64,000 nt of DNA from the NCBI GenBank assembly GCA_036924285.1, contig JAYKYS010000011.1:682001-746000 (forward strand). Reading direction: 5' to 3'. Positions 44,849-56,084 of the stretch are shown piece after piece. Below the pieces are notes generated by a model. The model worked only from the letters and a program-made list of their open reading frames with translations, had not been told where the DNA came from and did no database searches. The number at the start of each line of letters is the position of its first letter. The stretch's first letter is position 1. Made by a program: the position numbers and the translations under genes. This DNA is from Asterella californica (lineage: Eukaryota > Streptophyta > Marchantiopsida > Marchantiales > Aytoniaceae).

Positions 44849-46246
44849 TGATGTGGTTCCCGGGTCAGAGGTTTAGCAGCGTAGATCTTGCTGCAGAAAT
44901 TTGAAAATCGATCAAAACCCGGCAGTACTATCTCCTTGCGATTCGTCCGACCTCAAACAACCACTCAGACACTCTCTTCCTTATCCCTCACTCGGATTCG
45001 TCTCGGACCGAGGCAACACACATGCCCATGGTTCCAACCACACTCACGCAATCTCAAGCAGACCCTCCAATTTGACAACCACGGGACCCTTTACTGAAAT
45101 CGGCTCATACACATCGGCATACCCTCACTGGTAGGCGCGGCGACCCCGGACAGGGCCCAATCAGCACTAGGGTCACGGCATACCCTTACTATACCTTAAC
45201 CTATCGACCCACTGACCTCAATCTACAGCTATGATCTCGATCCCCTCGGAACTACCCTAAAACTGTCAAAACTATCAACTGCGTCTGGGCACGAGGTTTC
45301 CTCGAGGAAACCTCGTGTGTATACACACAGCTCCTAAAGCGTCCTTATCTTTGCGGAGGCTACAAGCTACGTGGCTCTCTCTCTGAATGACGCCCGTTCC
45401 AACCTCGGCGTCGTCTCCGGCACAGTGCCCTATGGGCAGTCTTTATACCCTGGCAGGTGTCCCTTTCGCCTGACCGTCCTTCGCACTTCCCAAGTAGAGT
45501 ACGGGATCCGGAAAAGACGCGGCCAACCAAAACATGCCACACGGACTGAGTAGAGTGCGAGGGAGAGGATAACGGCCAGGTTTCGCGAGTTCCCATTGGC
45601 TGGGAACTCGTGCGTGGAGATGCGGGCCCGGCGAGCTTCTCAATTCTGCTTCCCTCCTCGGGAGAAGACGAACAGCCACGCCTACACGTGTGTCGCCGTC
45701 ACCCCGTGGGGTTCTCAGCCAATCGAGCTTCTCCGTCGGATCGCCGTCCGTCCACGTCACCTCCGTCCGTTCCCTCCTCATAAGGATGCGGACCTTCGGA
45801 GACTCCACTTCCCTCCTTCACGCTTGTGCCTTACGCGGGTCCGTCCGCGGCCGCCACGCGGCGTCGTTTCGCCTTCAACATGCGTGGATGCATAGGGACA
45901 CGGACCGGTGGCCTGGCGTTCTTGTTTCTTGGTCCTCGGCTCTACTTCGGGTCACGCGTACGTCTCCGATTGGCTGCGGGGTGGCCAAGGGTACCCCTGG
46001 CCCAAAATTACCTTCGCGGCCCTAAGGTCTTACTCTTGCCTAACGTCTACTTCCCGGACTCAGACCTAACTAAGCCGTGACTCGACTGATCGCCTTCCGG
46101 GGCCTCCAGGCTGCCTTTTAGCCGTTTAAATCATAGCCGGCTTGAATTCAAACGACGATGGGATCTTGAGGTTAGTCTTCGACCTGCTTACCTCTTTCCG
46201 CTTCTGGGTTGGGGACCCGCGGGGATAGTGAAGGGTCCTTATGACA
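44849..46246 (-). repeat. 5' LTR of the chromovirus
   Basis: 1,398 bp, the same length as its partner. The minus-strand TATA box TATAAAG (45,441-45,447) predicts transcription starting near 45,415, giving U3 of about 830 bp. A perfect 28-bp palindrome (45,290-45,317) would lie about 100-125 nt into the RNA leader. Confidence 0.95.
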
Positions 46247-46317
46247 ACTTCTGGGGGAAAGGCGGCCCCGCCCTCCTCTTTGGTCCGTGAAAATTATACC
46301 ACAACCCGATTTTTCTA
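46247..46317 (-). promoter_or_regulatory. Upstream half of Pol I gene promoter
   Basis: This approximately 70-bp block just right of the retrotransposon aligns closely with 46,758-46,822, which lies upstream of the spacer promoter. Shared words include CTCCTCTTTGGTCCGTG and AAAATTATACCACAA. It is the promoter-upstream element of the rDNA unit, now cut off from its start site. Confidence 0.75.
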
Positions 46318-46386
46318 CAAAAACGGCAAAGTAAATGAACCACAGAGAAAGATTCCGAAGAAAACCCAGACGCGTCAAACCTTGGG

Positions 46387-46525
46387 AACACGCATACTCG
46401 GGAAAAGGAGACCGTGACAGACTCCCAGAACACGCATACTCGGGAAAAGGAGACCACGAAAGACTTCCAGAACACTGCGCGAATCATTGCATACTCGGGA
46501 AACGAGACCACGGCAGACTCCCGAG
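46387..46525 (-). repeat. rDNA spacer tandem repeats, 42 bp
   Basis: Three head-to-tail units start at 46,387, 46,429 and 46,471, each with GCATACTCGGGAAA..GAGACC and an ACTCCC.AG-like end. The third carries a short insertion. They lie between the two Pol I promoter copies, where rDNA intergenic spacers usually carry enhancer-like subrepeats. Confidence 0.85.
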
Positions 46526-46747
46526 GCATGGGAGTTGACCGCATGGTTCAACCCCAAGGCAATGGGGGACTCACCCCTTGCAACTCATGGGACCGTGCAG
46601 GTCTGACAGTCCTTCTTGTCAGGCTCCCCCGGATCTCACGTAGAGACACGAGCCTAGACAGGGTCTAGCCTTCAATGCGTCTCCCGCGGGTTACGGGGCA
46701 CGCGACAGCCGCACCCGCCGGGGGTGGCTCGTCTACGGAACCCCCTT

Positions 46748-46822
46748 CCCTTATATATATTTCTGGGGAACGGCGGCCCTGCACTCCTCTTTGGTCCGTG
46801 AAAATTATACCACAATCCGATT
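46748..46822 (-). promoter_or_regulatory. RNA polymerase I spacer promoter copy
   Basis: The minus strand reads ATATATATAAGGGAAGGGGG, a good match to the plant Pol I start consensus, with the same roughly 65-bp upstream block as the gene promoter. It sits about 500 bp upstream of the original gene promoter, as duplicated spacer promoters commonly do. Confidence 0.75.
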
Positions 46823-48050
46823 CATTCTAGCGGCTAAGTCCTCAAAGGTGCGGCACCAAATGTGCACCAAAAATGCAATAACTCGGCCATTTAGATTCAG
46901 AATGCATTAATTCTTTTTTCACAAGGACTGTTTTCAGTTGGGGCACGTGCATGGTGAATTTCAGGGTCATTGGCTTATGGATGTTAACGAAGCTCACGAA
47001 TAAGTGACCCAGATTCACTAAAACAGTCTCCACTGCCTACACGTGGGTGCAGATCACTCCAGATCTCGAAGGTGGCTCGATGAAATTGGCTCAAATAAAT
47101 TTTAGGTGTGAGGACTACTCTCGAGCTACCCGGGGGAAAAATTTCAGGTCAAATGGACGGTTTAATCAGCCGAATATAATTTCAACTGATAATTAGACAG
47201 AAAATCCTGCAAAAATATAAAACGATGGGTTAAGAATGATATTAGATCACCAAAAAATCTATTAATTTTATACTTCGAACCATAATTATTGTCAGGGCGA
47301 GAGAACTTATAAATCTGTTTATCTGCATTTATATTCTCCATGATTTTATCAATAATCTATATATGTGCTAAAATGTACAGTAAAGATCATAACCATTCAT
47401 TTAGTGGTAAATATGGATATAAATATGCTGCATGCATAATAACGAGATGATCTACTGAGTAGTTTTAATTTTAGTTTATCTTTCATAAACATATCTTATT
47501 CATTTAGTAAAAAATATATTTTGATAATTGTATTCATACATATTTTCTTACAGCTATGTCTACAAAGTAATGACGAATAAGTAAGATATTATATCACCAA
47601 AAGATCTGCTAATTGTATACCGTAATTATTCTCGAGGAAAGAGAACTTATAAGTAGACTTGTCTTTATTTTAATTATCTATCATCTTATCAATGATATAC
47701 CTAAGATCGGATAAAGGGTGGATAAACGAAATTGGTGGTGAATACGAGTTTGGGTATATTTTCTAACAGCGAGATCTTCAAGGTAATTAGTGATGGATTT
47801 TCTTCTTGATAACCAGATTACATAAAGATCCATGCACATTATCTTCTAAGTTATACTTAAGGTCGCTTATGTTAGGAGGTGCTAAATTATATATTTTATT
47901 ATTTTAGTGAATTCAAGATGATCTTACAGGTGGAAATCACAAACGATCTGATATATGCATATTAGTTCACACATAACTCAAGTTTGATATTATAGAGTCT
48001 AACATCAAGAGAATACAAAGAGGAGGATGAGAACTAAGGGAGGAAATCGC
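46823..48050. other. rDNA spacer edge and AT-rich spacer
   Basis: The IGS remnant fades out somewhere after 46,830 without a clear boundary, and the following 1.2 kb is AT-rich. 47,239-47,370 and 47,585-47,705 are diverged direct copies (separate entry). No gene is seen. Confidence 0.4.
47239..47830 (+). repeat. Diverged tandem duplication, about 345-bp offset
   Basis: The two units share GATATTA.ATCACCAAAA, GAGAACTTATAA and ATCTTATCAAT-like blocks in the same order. A further pair (ATTTTCTTACAGC..G.TCT near 47,540 and ATTTTCTAACAGCGAGATCT near 47,758) continues the match with a shorter spacing, implying a deletion in the second unit. Confidence 0.55.
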
Positions 48051-48057
48051 TATTCAT

Positions 48058-48285
48058 CTAGTCATCTAGCTGCTTCTCACCTGGATAGGTTGGTGTATCG
48101 TGTGCCTTGCTAGGATCTACTAGCATCAGATGATGATGGTTCGGAGTCTGGTTATACTCAGATGTAACTGTAAAGTATTTTCTTCGTTCAGCGTAAATGG
48201 TACGAGTAATTTCCATCTGAATGCGTCCTACTTCAGAATCTGTTTCTTCCCTGATTGAAAAGTCCAGCAAGGATTTTGTATCTGG
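48058..48285 (-). CDS. Exon-like open frame, unrecognised
   Basis: On the minus strand an acceptor-like TTGTCAG precedes 75 codons that end at TAG. The product is polar and protein-like (SIREETDSEVGRIQMEITRT, then AERRKYFTVTSEYNQ). I recognise no family, and no convincing upstream exon could be linked. It may be the last exon of a small gene, a gene fragment or a chance frame. Confidence 0.2.
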   Translation of the reverse strand, partial: PDTKSLLDFSIREETDSEVGRIQMEITRTIYAERRKYFTVTSEYNQTPNHHHLMLVDPSKAHDTPTYPGEKQLDD

Positions 48286-48289
48286 CTGA

Positions 48290-50823
48290 CAACTTCAGTT
48301 TAAGTAGGACTTGTCGCTAGTCGTCGAAATGAGTCACTGACTCAAACAGACCGAATTGCAGCGGGTCTTTAGACCAGAACGAAGCAGGGTTCTATACCCC
48401 TGGGCCGAAGGCCCCTGTGTACAAGTAGATTTGGCTATAAGCTCACAGCCGTGGATATTATATGTATCTTACTGGATCGGCGTACATATTAACAATGTTC
48501 AACGAGAGTATGTGCATGCCCTATTCTCATGAATGGAGATGATAAGTGGACAATGATGTACTCTTTCCTGACGTTCCCTGGTGGTGGTGCTTGCAGTGCA
48601 TATTTGATCTATTTCCACCACTTCCAAGGGGTGATACTGCCGAGGCCGTTGACCCGAGTGGTGGTTATTTAGCCTTTAGCTCTTTAGGTACGCAAAACCG
48701 AAAGTTTTCAGGTGAATATTTCAGTGTGGTTAGTATTGTACACAAATTCCCGAAGTGGAGACCTTCTGCTGTAATATAGATTGTAATGGATCTGAACGTT
48801 ACCTTATGAGATCAGGTTGGGAGTGGAGTGAGTCAGTGGACCAACGGCTTACGCAGGAATGGGTCACTTCGGAACTGTCCATTTCTTAACTGTTGTCCTG
48901 CCAGTCAACCTCTGTCCCCTTCTGTTACACATGAGTCCAGTTCTGGTGTATAAAGGCGAGAAGCCATACCTCAGAAGGAAGTCTTCAGTATGTACAGTAC
49001 CTGAAAATGAAGTGCGCCGCATCGGGATCTAAATCTGACAAGGTGAATGCAAGAACTTGTGCTGCCTAGACCACTCTTATTATTGCGCCGCCTCAGTCAC
49101 TCTGGTTATACTTTAAGAATATAGTAGTTATGTTTGCGGACTCTGAAATAATCTATGCACGCGACGTACCGCACCATAGCTCGAGCTGCCTCCACCTTCC
49201 TAGTCTATAAGAGAAATCACTGTGAAACACCACTTTACCAGGGGTTCCATCAAGAAACGATGTCTAGGTAAACTCCATTCCTCCAACAACCATGAGGGGA
49301 TGCATGCCGCCAGTGTACGTACAGCTGTGATCATTGAAGACCATAAAACGTGTTCTTGACCAAAGTGATGACAGGCTGTGTCCTCTGTTTCCAGTTCGGT
49401 TGCTTTACTCGCACTGTCTCCGAACTGGATGTATAATCATCTACTGCAGTTCATCAGAAGACTGCAATCCCACTCCAGACTGAGACGAGCTCCCGTACCG
49501 TACTGCCAACTCAGTTCGCGCATCAACTGCGGGAACACGTGAATATGACGTTTTAAGTTTTTGTTCATTGCAGTCAAGGACCTTGCAATATTCGCTCAGA
49601 GGAACTCAGTCGTATTTTCTTTTCTGTCATCTATTTTAGATAAAGGAATATTGCAGTTTTTTAAATAAATTATGAATTTTTAACTCAATATTTCTTAATT
49701 GAGTATGTCTTGACATGAATTACATAATGTAAAGTTCTTAAAAAACTTTGATTTCATTTTATATAAACTTTTATTGATAAATTCTCAGACACTATTTTAA
49801 AGACTTCATTCATGACTCTATTTTCTTACCCAGTTTTCGCTCACAGTTCATTTCTTTTCTTCTTTCACACAATCGGTGATTCGCAAAACGATTAATATAA
49901 TGAGAGAATTGAGATTGCAGTACGGTAGTCACACTGTCAGTCCTGCATTTAAACGGTACGTTTGAGCACTCCTCGACTGAAAGACTAAGAACTAGTTTCA
50001 TCCACAGCTTTTCCACTTCTCTGGATTACGGTGATTACTGGATTCGGTAGTTATATTACAAACTGTTCAGGTCCAGAATTCCAACCTGAGCACCGGCTCG
50101 CGACGGACATCTCCGGGCCGGCCACAGGTTTCGGAAGTTCGGAACCGGGGGGTTCATAACCACTCCATGCAAAGAGCTAAAAAAACCGAGAAACGAAGAG
50201 ATGACTCAGTCAGGGCCTTTAGTTTGTACGTACCATAAGAAATAACAATATATACACAATCAAAGATTGAGGTTATATAAACCTATATGCATACAACTTA
50301 AACTCTCGTTGGAAAAAGTAGAAAAGAACAAGCGTGAAAAGCAAGAGGAAAAATCTGAGGGCACATTTAACCTAGAGAAGGTAGTAGGTTATTTATCTGA
50401 ATTATTTAACTTTTTCAACATCAGATAAATTCAAAGTCGAACGTGATTACCAAGTTTGTGGATCCACTATAGTAGAATGATCATGGTAGTGTAACGAACC
50501 AGGAATGGCATTATGTAACTTATTAATTAGTTAACTGCAGTACAGAAAACATTACTGGATTATGCGTCTAGATTGACGGCATGTGAGTGAGTATGACTCA
50601 ACTTCCTTCTTGCCACGTTTTTGTTTCCCGCCAGAAGGCTTTGTAGACTGGACTCGGGACCCACCACCCGCACCCAAACAGACAGAAAATTGTGAGGAGG
50701 TCGCGGGCATGGCAGATTCTCAGCGACGAGATTGTGTTCGAATCCAGAAGGGGCGGGATTCGACTTCGAATTGATTTGCCAACTTGAACGATTTCGATTC
50801 GGCTGTATGAACATTTCCGCGTG
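48290..50823. other. Intergenic, upstream of SPT4
   Basis: No gene could be assembled. 49,600-49,800 is AT-rich. The short frames at 48,546-48,779 and 49,810-50,016 lack family features. A GC-rich patch at 50,095-50,150 resembles one near 17,310-17,350. The last 300 bp should hold the SPT4 promoter, without a clear TATA box. Confidence 0.4.
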
Positions 50824-53141
50824 ATGGGGAGTCAGTCCGCCGCGCAGATACCGACCAGCTTCGGCAAGGAGCTTCGAGCGTGCCTTCGTTGCAGTCTTGT
50901 CAAGACCTACAAGCAGGTGCGATCTCCACACCTGTTCCGCCTCGAGTGAGTGGTAGTTTGGAATCTTTTCTGGTGAGCTTGGGTCGTGGAAGGGATCTTT
51001 TTGAGTGACTTTTTTGAATCTTACAGCCGTAACTGGCAGTAACTGCGTTTTCCGCAAAATCCAAAGACCTTGATTCAATTTTTACTGTCTAGAGTCATAC
51101 GATGTGTGGTAGCCTGCTACTGCTGTAACCAAGTGAGACGAAAACCTCGCTTCATAGCTGATACGAAAGAGCCCGAGATTACCATCATATATCGGCAGTC
51201 TTCCACTCATTGTGGAATTTGGTTCTGGTAGATCTTCTCGCCTGTCGCCCGCTGGCGTCTGCGGCGGTGTGTCTGATGGGGCTCTGGAGTCTGGTGATGC
51301 TTGAGCGTTTGCAAAACTCTGTCTAGCAAGTTTGACATCTGAAACTCGCGGGCAGCTCGTAACTGAGAGTGTCCCCACCCGAGGCAAGTGCACTGACGAG
51401 TATGAACCGCTATAATCTTCTTGACAGTGTTTTCACACGAGGGAAGTGTACTTAAATGGGTCGTATTATCTTTCTATAATCCTTGTACTTGGCTGAATTT
51501 AGTTGATTTTGCCTTTGGCGAAAAACCGAGAAGTCTGGTCCCCACTGTTACGGCCTTGATATGCCTTTCTCATAACCCCGTCTTTCGACATGAAGTACAG
51601 TAATTGGTATGCGTGTAAATGTTTGCGGGAGACGAGTCTTGCAAACACTACATGTGGAGGTTGTGGGCCACTTCTTATCACAAGTTTATGATCAGATGTG
51701 GATATGCACACATATTTTTCATTCAAAGTTTAGCGCGGGGTATGCCGAATCCATACAAGTATCTGAGAATTGTGTGGGATTCCCGACGCCCAGATTTTCA
51801 GGAGTTCGCTTTGTACATGTGTGAAAGAGAATCATAATAATCGGAGCCACTTATTACCAATGAACATGTCTGCTGCTGGAAAGTAAAATTTGTCCGCAGT
51901 TGAGTAGCTGGGCTGTATCTTCCTTCTGATCATCAAGTTTGCAAATGTAAGTTGAGTTTTCCTGCGAGGAAATACTCAACTGAACGCCTGATCTGTGCAG
52001 TTTTGCTTACTGCAGCTTAGATTCTGGGATTCATCTTTTCTCATATGGTGATTGGGTTGCACTTTTCCAGTTCACAGATGTTGGATGTGAGAATTGTCCC
52101 TTCTTTAACATGGATCAAGACAACGATAGGGTGCTGGATTGCGCTACGCCCAACTTTGCAGGGTAAGTCTCATCTTCGAGTGCTCTCGTCTGTCCCGTGT
52201 ACCCAGTCTCTCCATCGTAACGACAAGCGCCAGGCTTACTTCGTGGATTCCAGTGGCTGTAGGAGTTTCTGTAGGCAGGTTTCACTCCCAGATTATGATA
52301 TGAAGCGTCCGTTGGATAACTGCAGAGTAATCGCGTCGATGGATCCTACAGGAAGTTGGGCGGCGCGTTGGCAGAGAAAAAGTGAGTGTTACCTTGCTGC
52401 ATCTTTTGGCTAAGATCGTCCGGGTTAGACACTAACGTGGTAATCTGCTGACAGGGTTTAAGAAATAGATAAACAATGCCTGGAATATTATAGTCACCTT
52501 GCGTGGTAAGGAAAGTTTGGACCCGTGCGACATGTGTTTGTTCAGTACATGCTCGTCGGCCAGCATTCATCCGATGTTGTCGTGAAAGCTGATATCATGT
52601 CTTAAGACTAAAGGATGATAGCTTTATGAGGGTGGCCGAACAGTCGTGCTTTTCCCGGTAATTGCTTGCTAGGAACATGTACACCGGCCCCGAAAGAACC
52701 TATCTTTGACTGCTAATGCGACTCGAGTTCGTGTTGCAGGCAAGTTTGTTCCTGGTTGTTACGCGCTGACCGTCACTGGTATGCTTCCAGAAGAGATGGC
52801 GGTATGTCAAATAGCTCTGCGATTCCGTTGAGTTGAAGAATCATCGGAGCAGTCTCTTAGTTGTAGATTTTGTCTAGTTTCTACCTCCTTTACCACCATT
52901 GGTGAAAGAAAGGCAGGACCCTGCGAATCAGGCATTTGTGAGTTCTCGCATGGTGTGGTTTACAGGATGTCGCTGGTCGTAGTCTAGTCATTAAAACTAC
53001 GGAGTAAATTGATACGTGGTCTAGTTAGAAGGCATCATACTGAATCGAAGTGTTGCTCGTAACTGGAGTGAAGTTCCCCTTGGTGATCTTGTGCAGGCAA
53101 TCTGCGAGTACAACAAAGTTCGATACATTCCTCGTGACTAA
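50824..53141 (+). CDS. Transcription elongation factor SPT4
   Basis: Five exons, 50,824-50,916, 52,071-52,162, 52,326-52,381, 52,740-52,801 and 53,097-53,141, join in matching phases to give 115 residues, close to the usual plant SPT4 length. The protein partners SPT5 (as DSIF) to keep RNA polymerase II processive. Its four-cysteine zinc finger is intact: Cys20 and Cys23 (CLRC), Cys37 and Cys40 (GCENC). Family blocks follow: CPFFNM, ATPNFAG, SMDPTGSWAARWQR, then KFVPGCYAL and LPEEMA. The C-terminus (YNKVRYIPRD) matches the usual end. All introns are GT-AG. The first is 1,154 bp and much longer than the rest, which is common for the first intron of regulated plant genes. The minus-strand frames over exon 1 and intron 1 are shadows. 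Confidence 0.96.
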
Positions 53142-54210
53142 AGTTGTGGGAAGTTTTCTCCATCTCTCACGTCAATGTGGCCTGCTCACCAGAAGTTCTT
53201 ATCGAGAAGACCTGCATCAACAGGACACGCTTCATGGTTCTAGCATGCAGTCGGCCGAACCTATTCTAGTTGGTTAGGTGGAAACTACGAATGTTAGTCA
53301 TTCTAGGGATCCTAGACAGTCGCAGTATGCTCGTTGCAGCTTCCAGTCATATCGAGTTTTTCACTGGAAAGGTGGGAGACGAGGAAGGAAGCCAGCTACT
53401 ACCTTTCGAGGCTTGATGGGGTCTTTCCATCCGTTGGCTACTCGTTGCGTCGCGTGTTTCCTTCCGAGGAGTATGGAAAGCTGTCACTCACAGCAGAGTA
53501 GTGTACCTTTTAGGGATGAAAGGCGTTCTATGACTGGTCGTTTTTCTTTTGGTGGGGACTCAACTTTTCTTCGAGAACGCAGTTATCTTAGTGCACTGTA
53601 GTTGACCTCGGAGGAGTCAACTACAGTTTGCGAGTGTATATAGTAGCAGCGGAGTGCGAGAGGCGCTGTTGTATATGGGTTTGTTTGTATAGTATTATGT
53701 GAACAGGTCTTCTGGGAGAATTATTCCGCTCACCATGAAGCTAAGCTCAGACACGCCCGCCAATGAAAGTTGAATTACAACGAAGCTCCTTGATTCAACG
53801 ATATAGATCACACGTTAGTTCCGAAAAACGTTGTAGGGGTACTCTTCGGATACTCATTGGCTCATCTAGTTGAGGGGAAAGTAGGAGTCACCGTTGCATG
53901 AAGAGGATGATTATCACTTCGGGAGGCTGAAACTATTTAAGTACTAATAGAGGTTGTCAAAATTCTCTCAAGAATCATGGCGTATAGCAAAGCCTTTGAC
54001 ATATGTGACTTGTACACAAGAGCTTATGTTGCTTGATACAGTATTGTTATTTCCACATAAGCTTACCAGAACGAGAAACATTGTAACGCAGTGTAAACTG
54101 ATTCTATTCAACTAAAGTCACGCTATTTTGAGTGATAATGAGATTGTTCTATAATTGATATATGGACGGGAATTGTAGTGGCGTGCTGTGTATTATATAT
54201 TCACATGGAT
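53142..54210. other. SPT4 3' flank and spacer
   Basis: No coding exon fits past the SPT4 stop. The plus-strand frame 53,278-53,601 has a balanced composition but no family signature and probably lies in the 3' flank. No strong polyadenylation signal was assigned. Confidence 0.4.
53596..53626. repeat. Perfect 11-bp hairpin downstream of SPT4
   Basis: CTGTAGTTGAC (53,596-53,606) and GTCAACTACAG (53,616-53,626) pair perfectly around a 9-nt loop, about 455 bp past the SPT4 stop. The function is unknown. Confidence 0.8.
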
Positions 54211-54214
54211 ACAC

Positions 54215-54760
54215 ATGGTCATGTATATTCACCTCTTCCAAGTTCGGAAGAGATGAATATACATGAACAAATTAATTTATTCATTCACTCTTCTTCTTGG
54301 AAAGGTTAGTGCATAAATTAATGTTCACAAAAATTAATACTTTTATTCACTTAGAGCCAATAGTTTTATACAAAAGAAGGAGATATCTTCTCATTCTCTA
54401 TTTATGGGTTTTTATGTACACAAAGTGACCATGTGTACAATACGAAATCTAGTTTATTTATAGATTATAAGTTTAGTAATTTAACTTTTACTGTTTAAGG
54501 AAGAGTGTTAAATTTAACTAATGTTGTCATGAAAGTACGTATGTTACCAGTTTAATATTAGGAAGCCTGCATAATCACCTCCGAAACGGTTCGGAAGTTC
54601 CTAGCACCTCTCCATTTTACATTATTTTTAAACTTCTCACCTGTAGTCAGCTCCAAACCAATTATTTTTGCTTATTTTCAATAACTACATTCACGTTTGT
54701 CCTTTTCTTCCTGTTAGCAATAATTGCACTTGGGATGTATATTATTCACATGGAGTTTTT
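54215..54760 (+). repeat. Dispersed repeat, copy B, with tandem hairpins
   Basis: Direct-orientation partner of 5,090-5,645. It opens with a nearly perfect inverted repeat: CATGTATATTCACCTCTTCC, loop AAGTTC, then GGAAGAGATGAATATACATG. A second, weaker inverted repeat follows at about 54,268-54,320. Later shared blocks include ACTTAGAGCCAAT, AAGGAGATAT, CATGTGTACAATA and CAGCTCCAAACCA. The hairpin arms are better preserved here than in copy A. Confidence 0.75.
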
Positions 54761-56080
54761 GTTACTTAATTTCAACTTGCGTTAGAAAAAGCACATTGCA
54801 GAGTGGAAAGTTTTTCTAAACTCTGAGAAAGCGGAGCACTTGTTCATACTGATACAGTAGTAGTCACTTCAGAGAGACCGGTAAGTAACTGTGCAATCAA
54901 CGCGAAATATCGTCAATCATCTGAAATTGCCAATAAAATCTTGTTTTTGCCATGCACTTTCGTATCTAACCTTTAGCCGCAGATGAAAGACGAATGGAGA
55001 CTTTGAGTCCATCTCCTGGCCTGTTTGTCGAGTTACATCTAAATTAATCTTCGGATGTTTATATATGGACTTCTACATCATCCTCTCATCCTTGGAAATA
55101 TTTGGGATTAGTATATATGTCGGGTGTTCTTGTACTTGCTCAATCTCACTATTTTCCAATCTTTTTTCTGCTAGAACCATAGTCTTGCTGATTCGCTCTT
55201 GATCAAAGATTCCTCTAATATTGCCCTTGGAGCTCGTTTGCGTTATCGACTTGGCTACAATAATTATGCAAGTGAAATCTCAGCAATATTTACTATCTAA
55301 CGAATAGTACTGCTTTCATACACTGCAGAGTGCACCTGGCGAAAGCTTCTACCATATCTGTCATTCAATTGCATATTGTGAATATTCATTATAACGCTTG
55401 GTACTGATCTACCCGTCGTGCTTATATCATAGTTATGAACATATTTAGATCTGGAATACTAATCAAAATTTTGTAATGAAAACATATTTTAAGGCAGCTG
55501 GATGATGACACTTATAAGATGGTATAGTCATTTCGGAGCCAGGTGGACAGTGACTGCTGTAAAAAAAGTTGAAAGATAGAAATGTGAATGCCGTGAAATG
55601 AGATCGAGCTAGTTTTCACGAGTTCGAAAAGCAGACAAGTACAGATGAGACAACGCCTACTGGAACATATGCTTTCCAGCAAGGCCCGAACCAATAGCGC
55701 AGGTTCTTTCCGCCCACACAATGACACCATACTGAAAGTCTGTATCGAATAGTCCAGAAGGAAAAGTTCAAGAGACTCTAGTCCTTAGCGATATCCAACA
55801 GCTTTTCCATAATAGAGATGACCATGATCACATGGCGTCTAAAGCATATATGCATGCAAATAATGGTTTTGGGAAATCACGGGTAAAAGACGAGATTGCA
55901 TTTTGGAGACAATTCATTGCAAAGATAGGGAGAGAATTGCAGAAAGGAAGTTGGTAGTATACCTGATGACAAAAGTTTTGTCTTGAAAATAATGTTTTTG
56001 TTTCCATAAACAAAAACATTGTTAATTGTCATCTTACATTCAAGGTTTTTTGGATTTACAAACAGAGGAGAGAGCAATCC
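54760..56080. other. AT-rich spacer
   Basis: No gene is seen. It contains a perfect hairpin at 55,991-56,020 (AATGTTTTTGTTT, loop CCAT, AAACAAAAACATT). The minus-strand frame 55,512-55,730 is not recognised. Confidence 0.45.
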
Positions 56081-56084
56081 TTGT

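Larger units (their letters stand above)
37877..46246 (-). mobile_element. Ty3/gypsy chromovirus with full LTR pair
   Basis: An 8.37-kb LTR retrotransposon on the minus strand. Two 1,398-bp LTRs flank gag, a CCHC zinc knuckle, protease, reverse transcriptase, RNase H, integrase and a C-terminal chromodomain, in Ty3/gypsy order. A 5-bp target duplication ACTTC lies at 37,872-37,876 and 46,247-46,251. A primer-binding site for initiator tRNA-Met follows the 5' LTR. In-frame stops and frameshifts in every coding block show it can no longer move by itself. The LTRs differ at roughly two dozen positions in their first 480 bp, so the insertion is not recent. Confidence 0.96.

Noticed and set aside
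50560..51393. Long minus-strand open frames (172 and 103 codons) over the SPT4 start and first intron
   Set aside because: SPT4 exon 1 lies on the plus strand here with clear family identity. The minus frames have no recognisable domain and overlap it.
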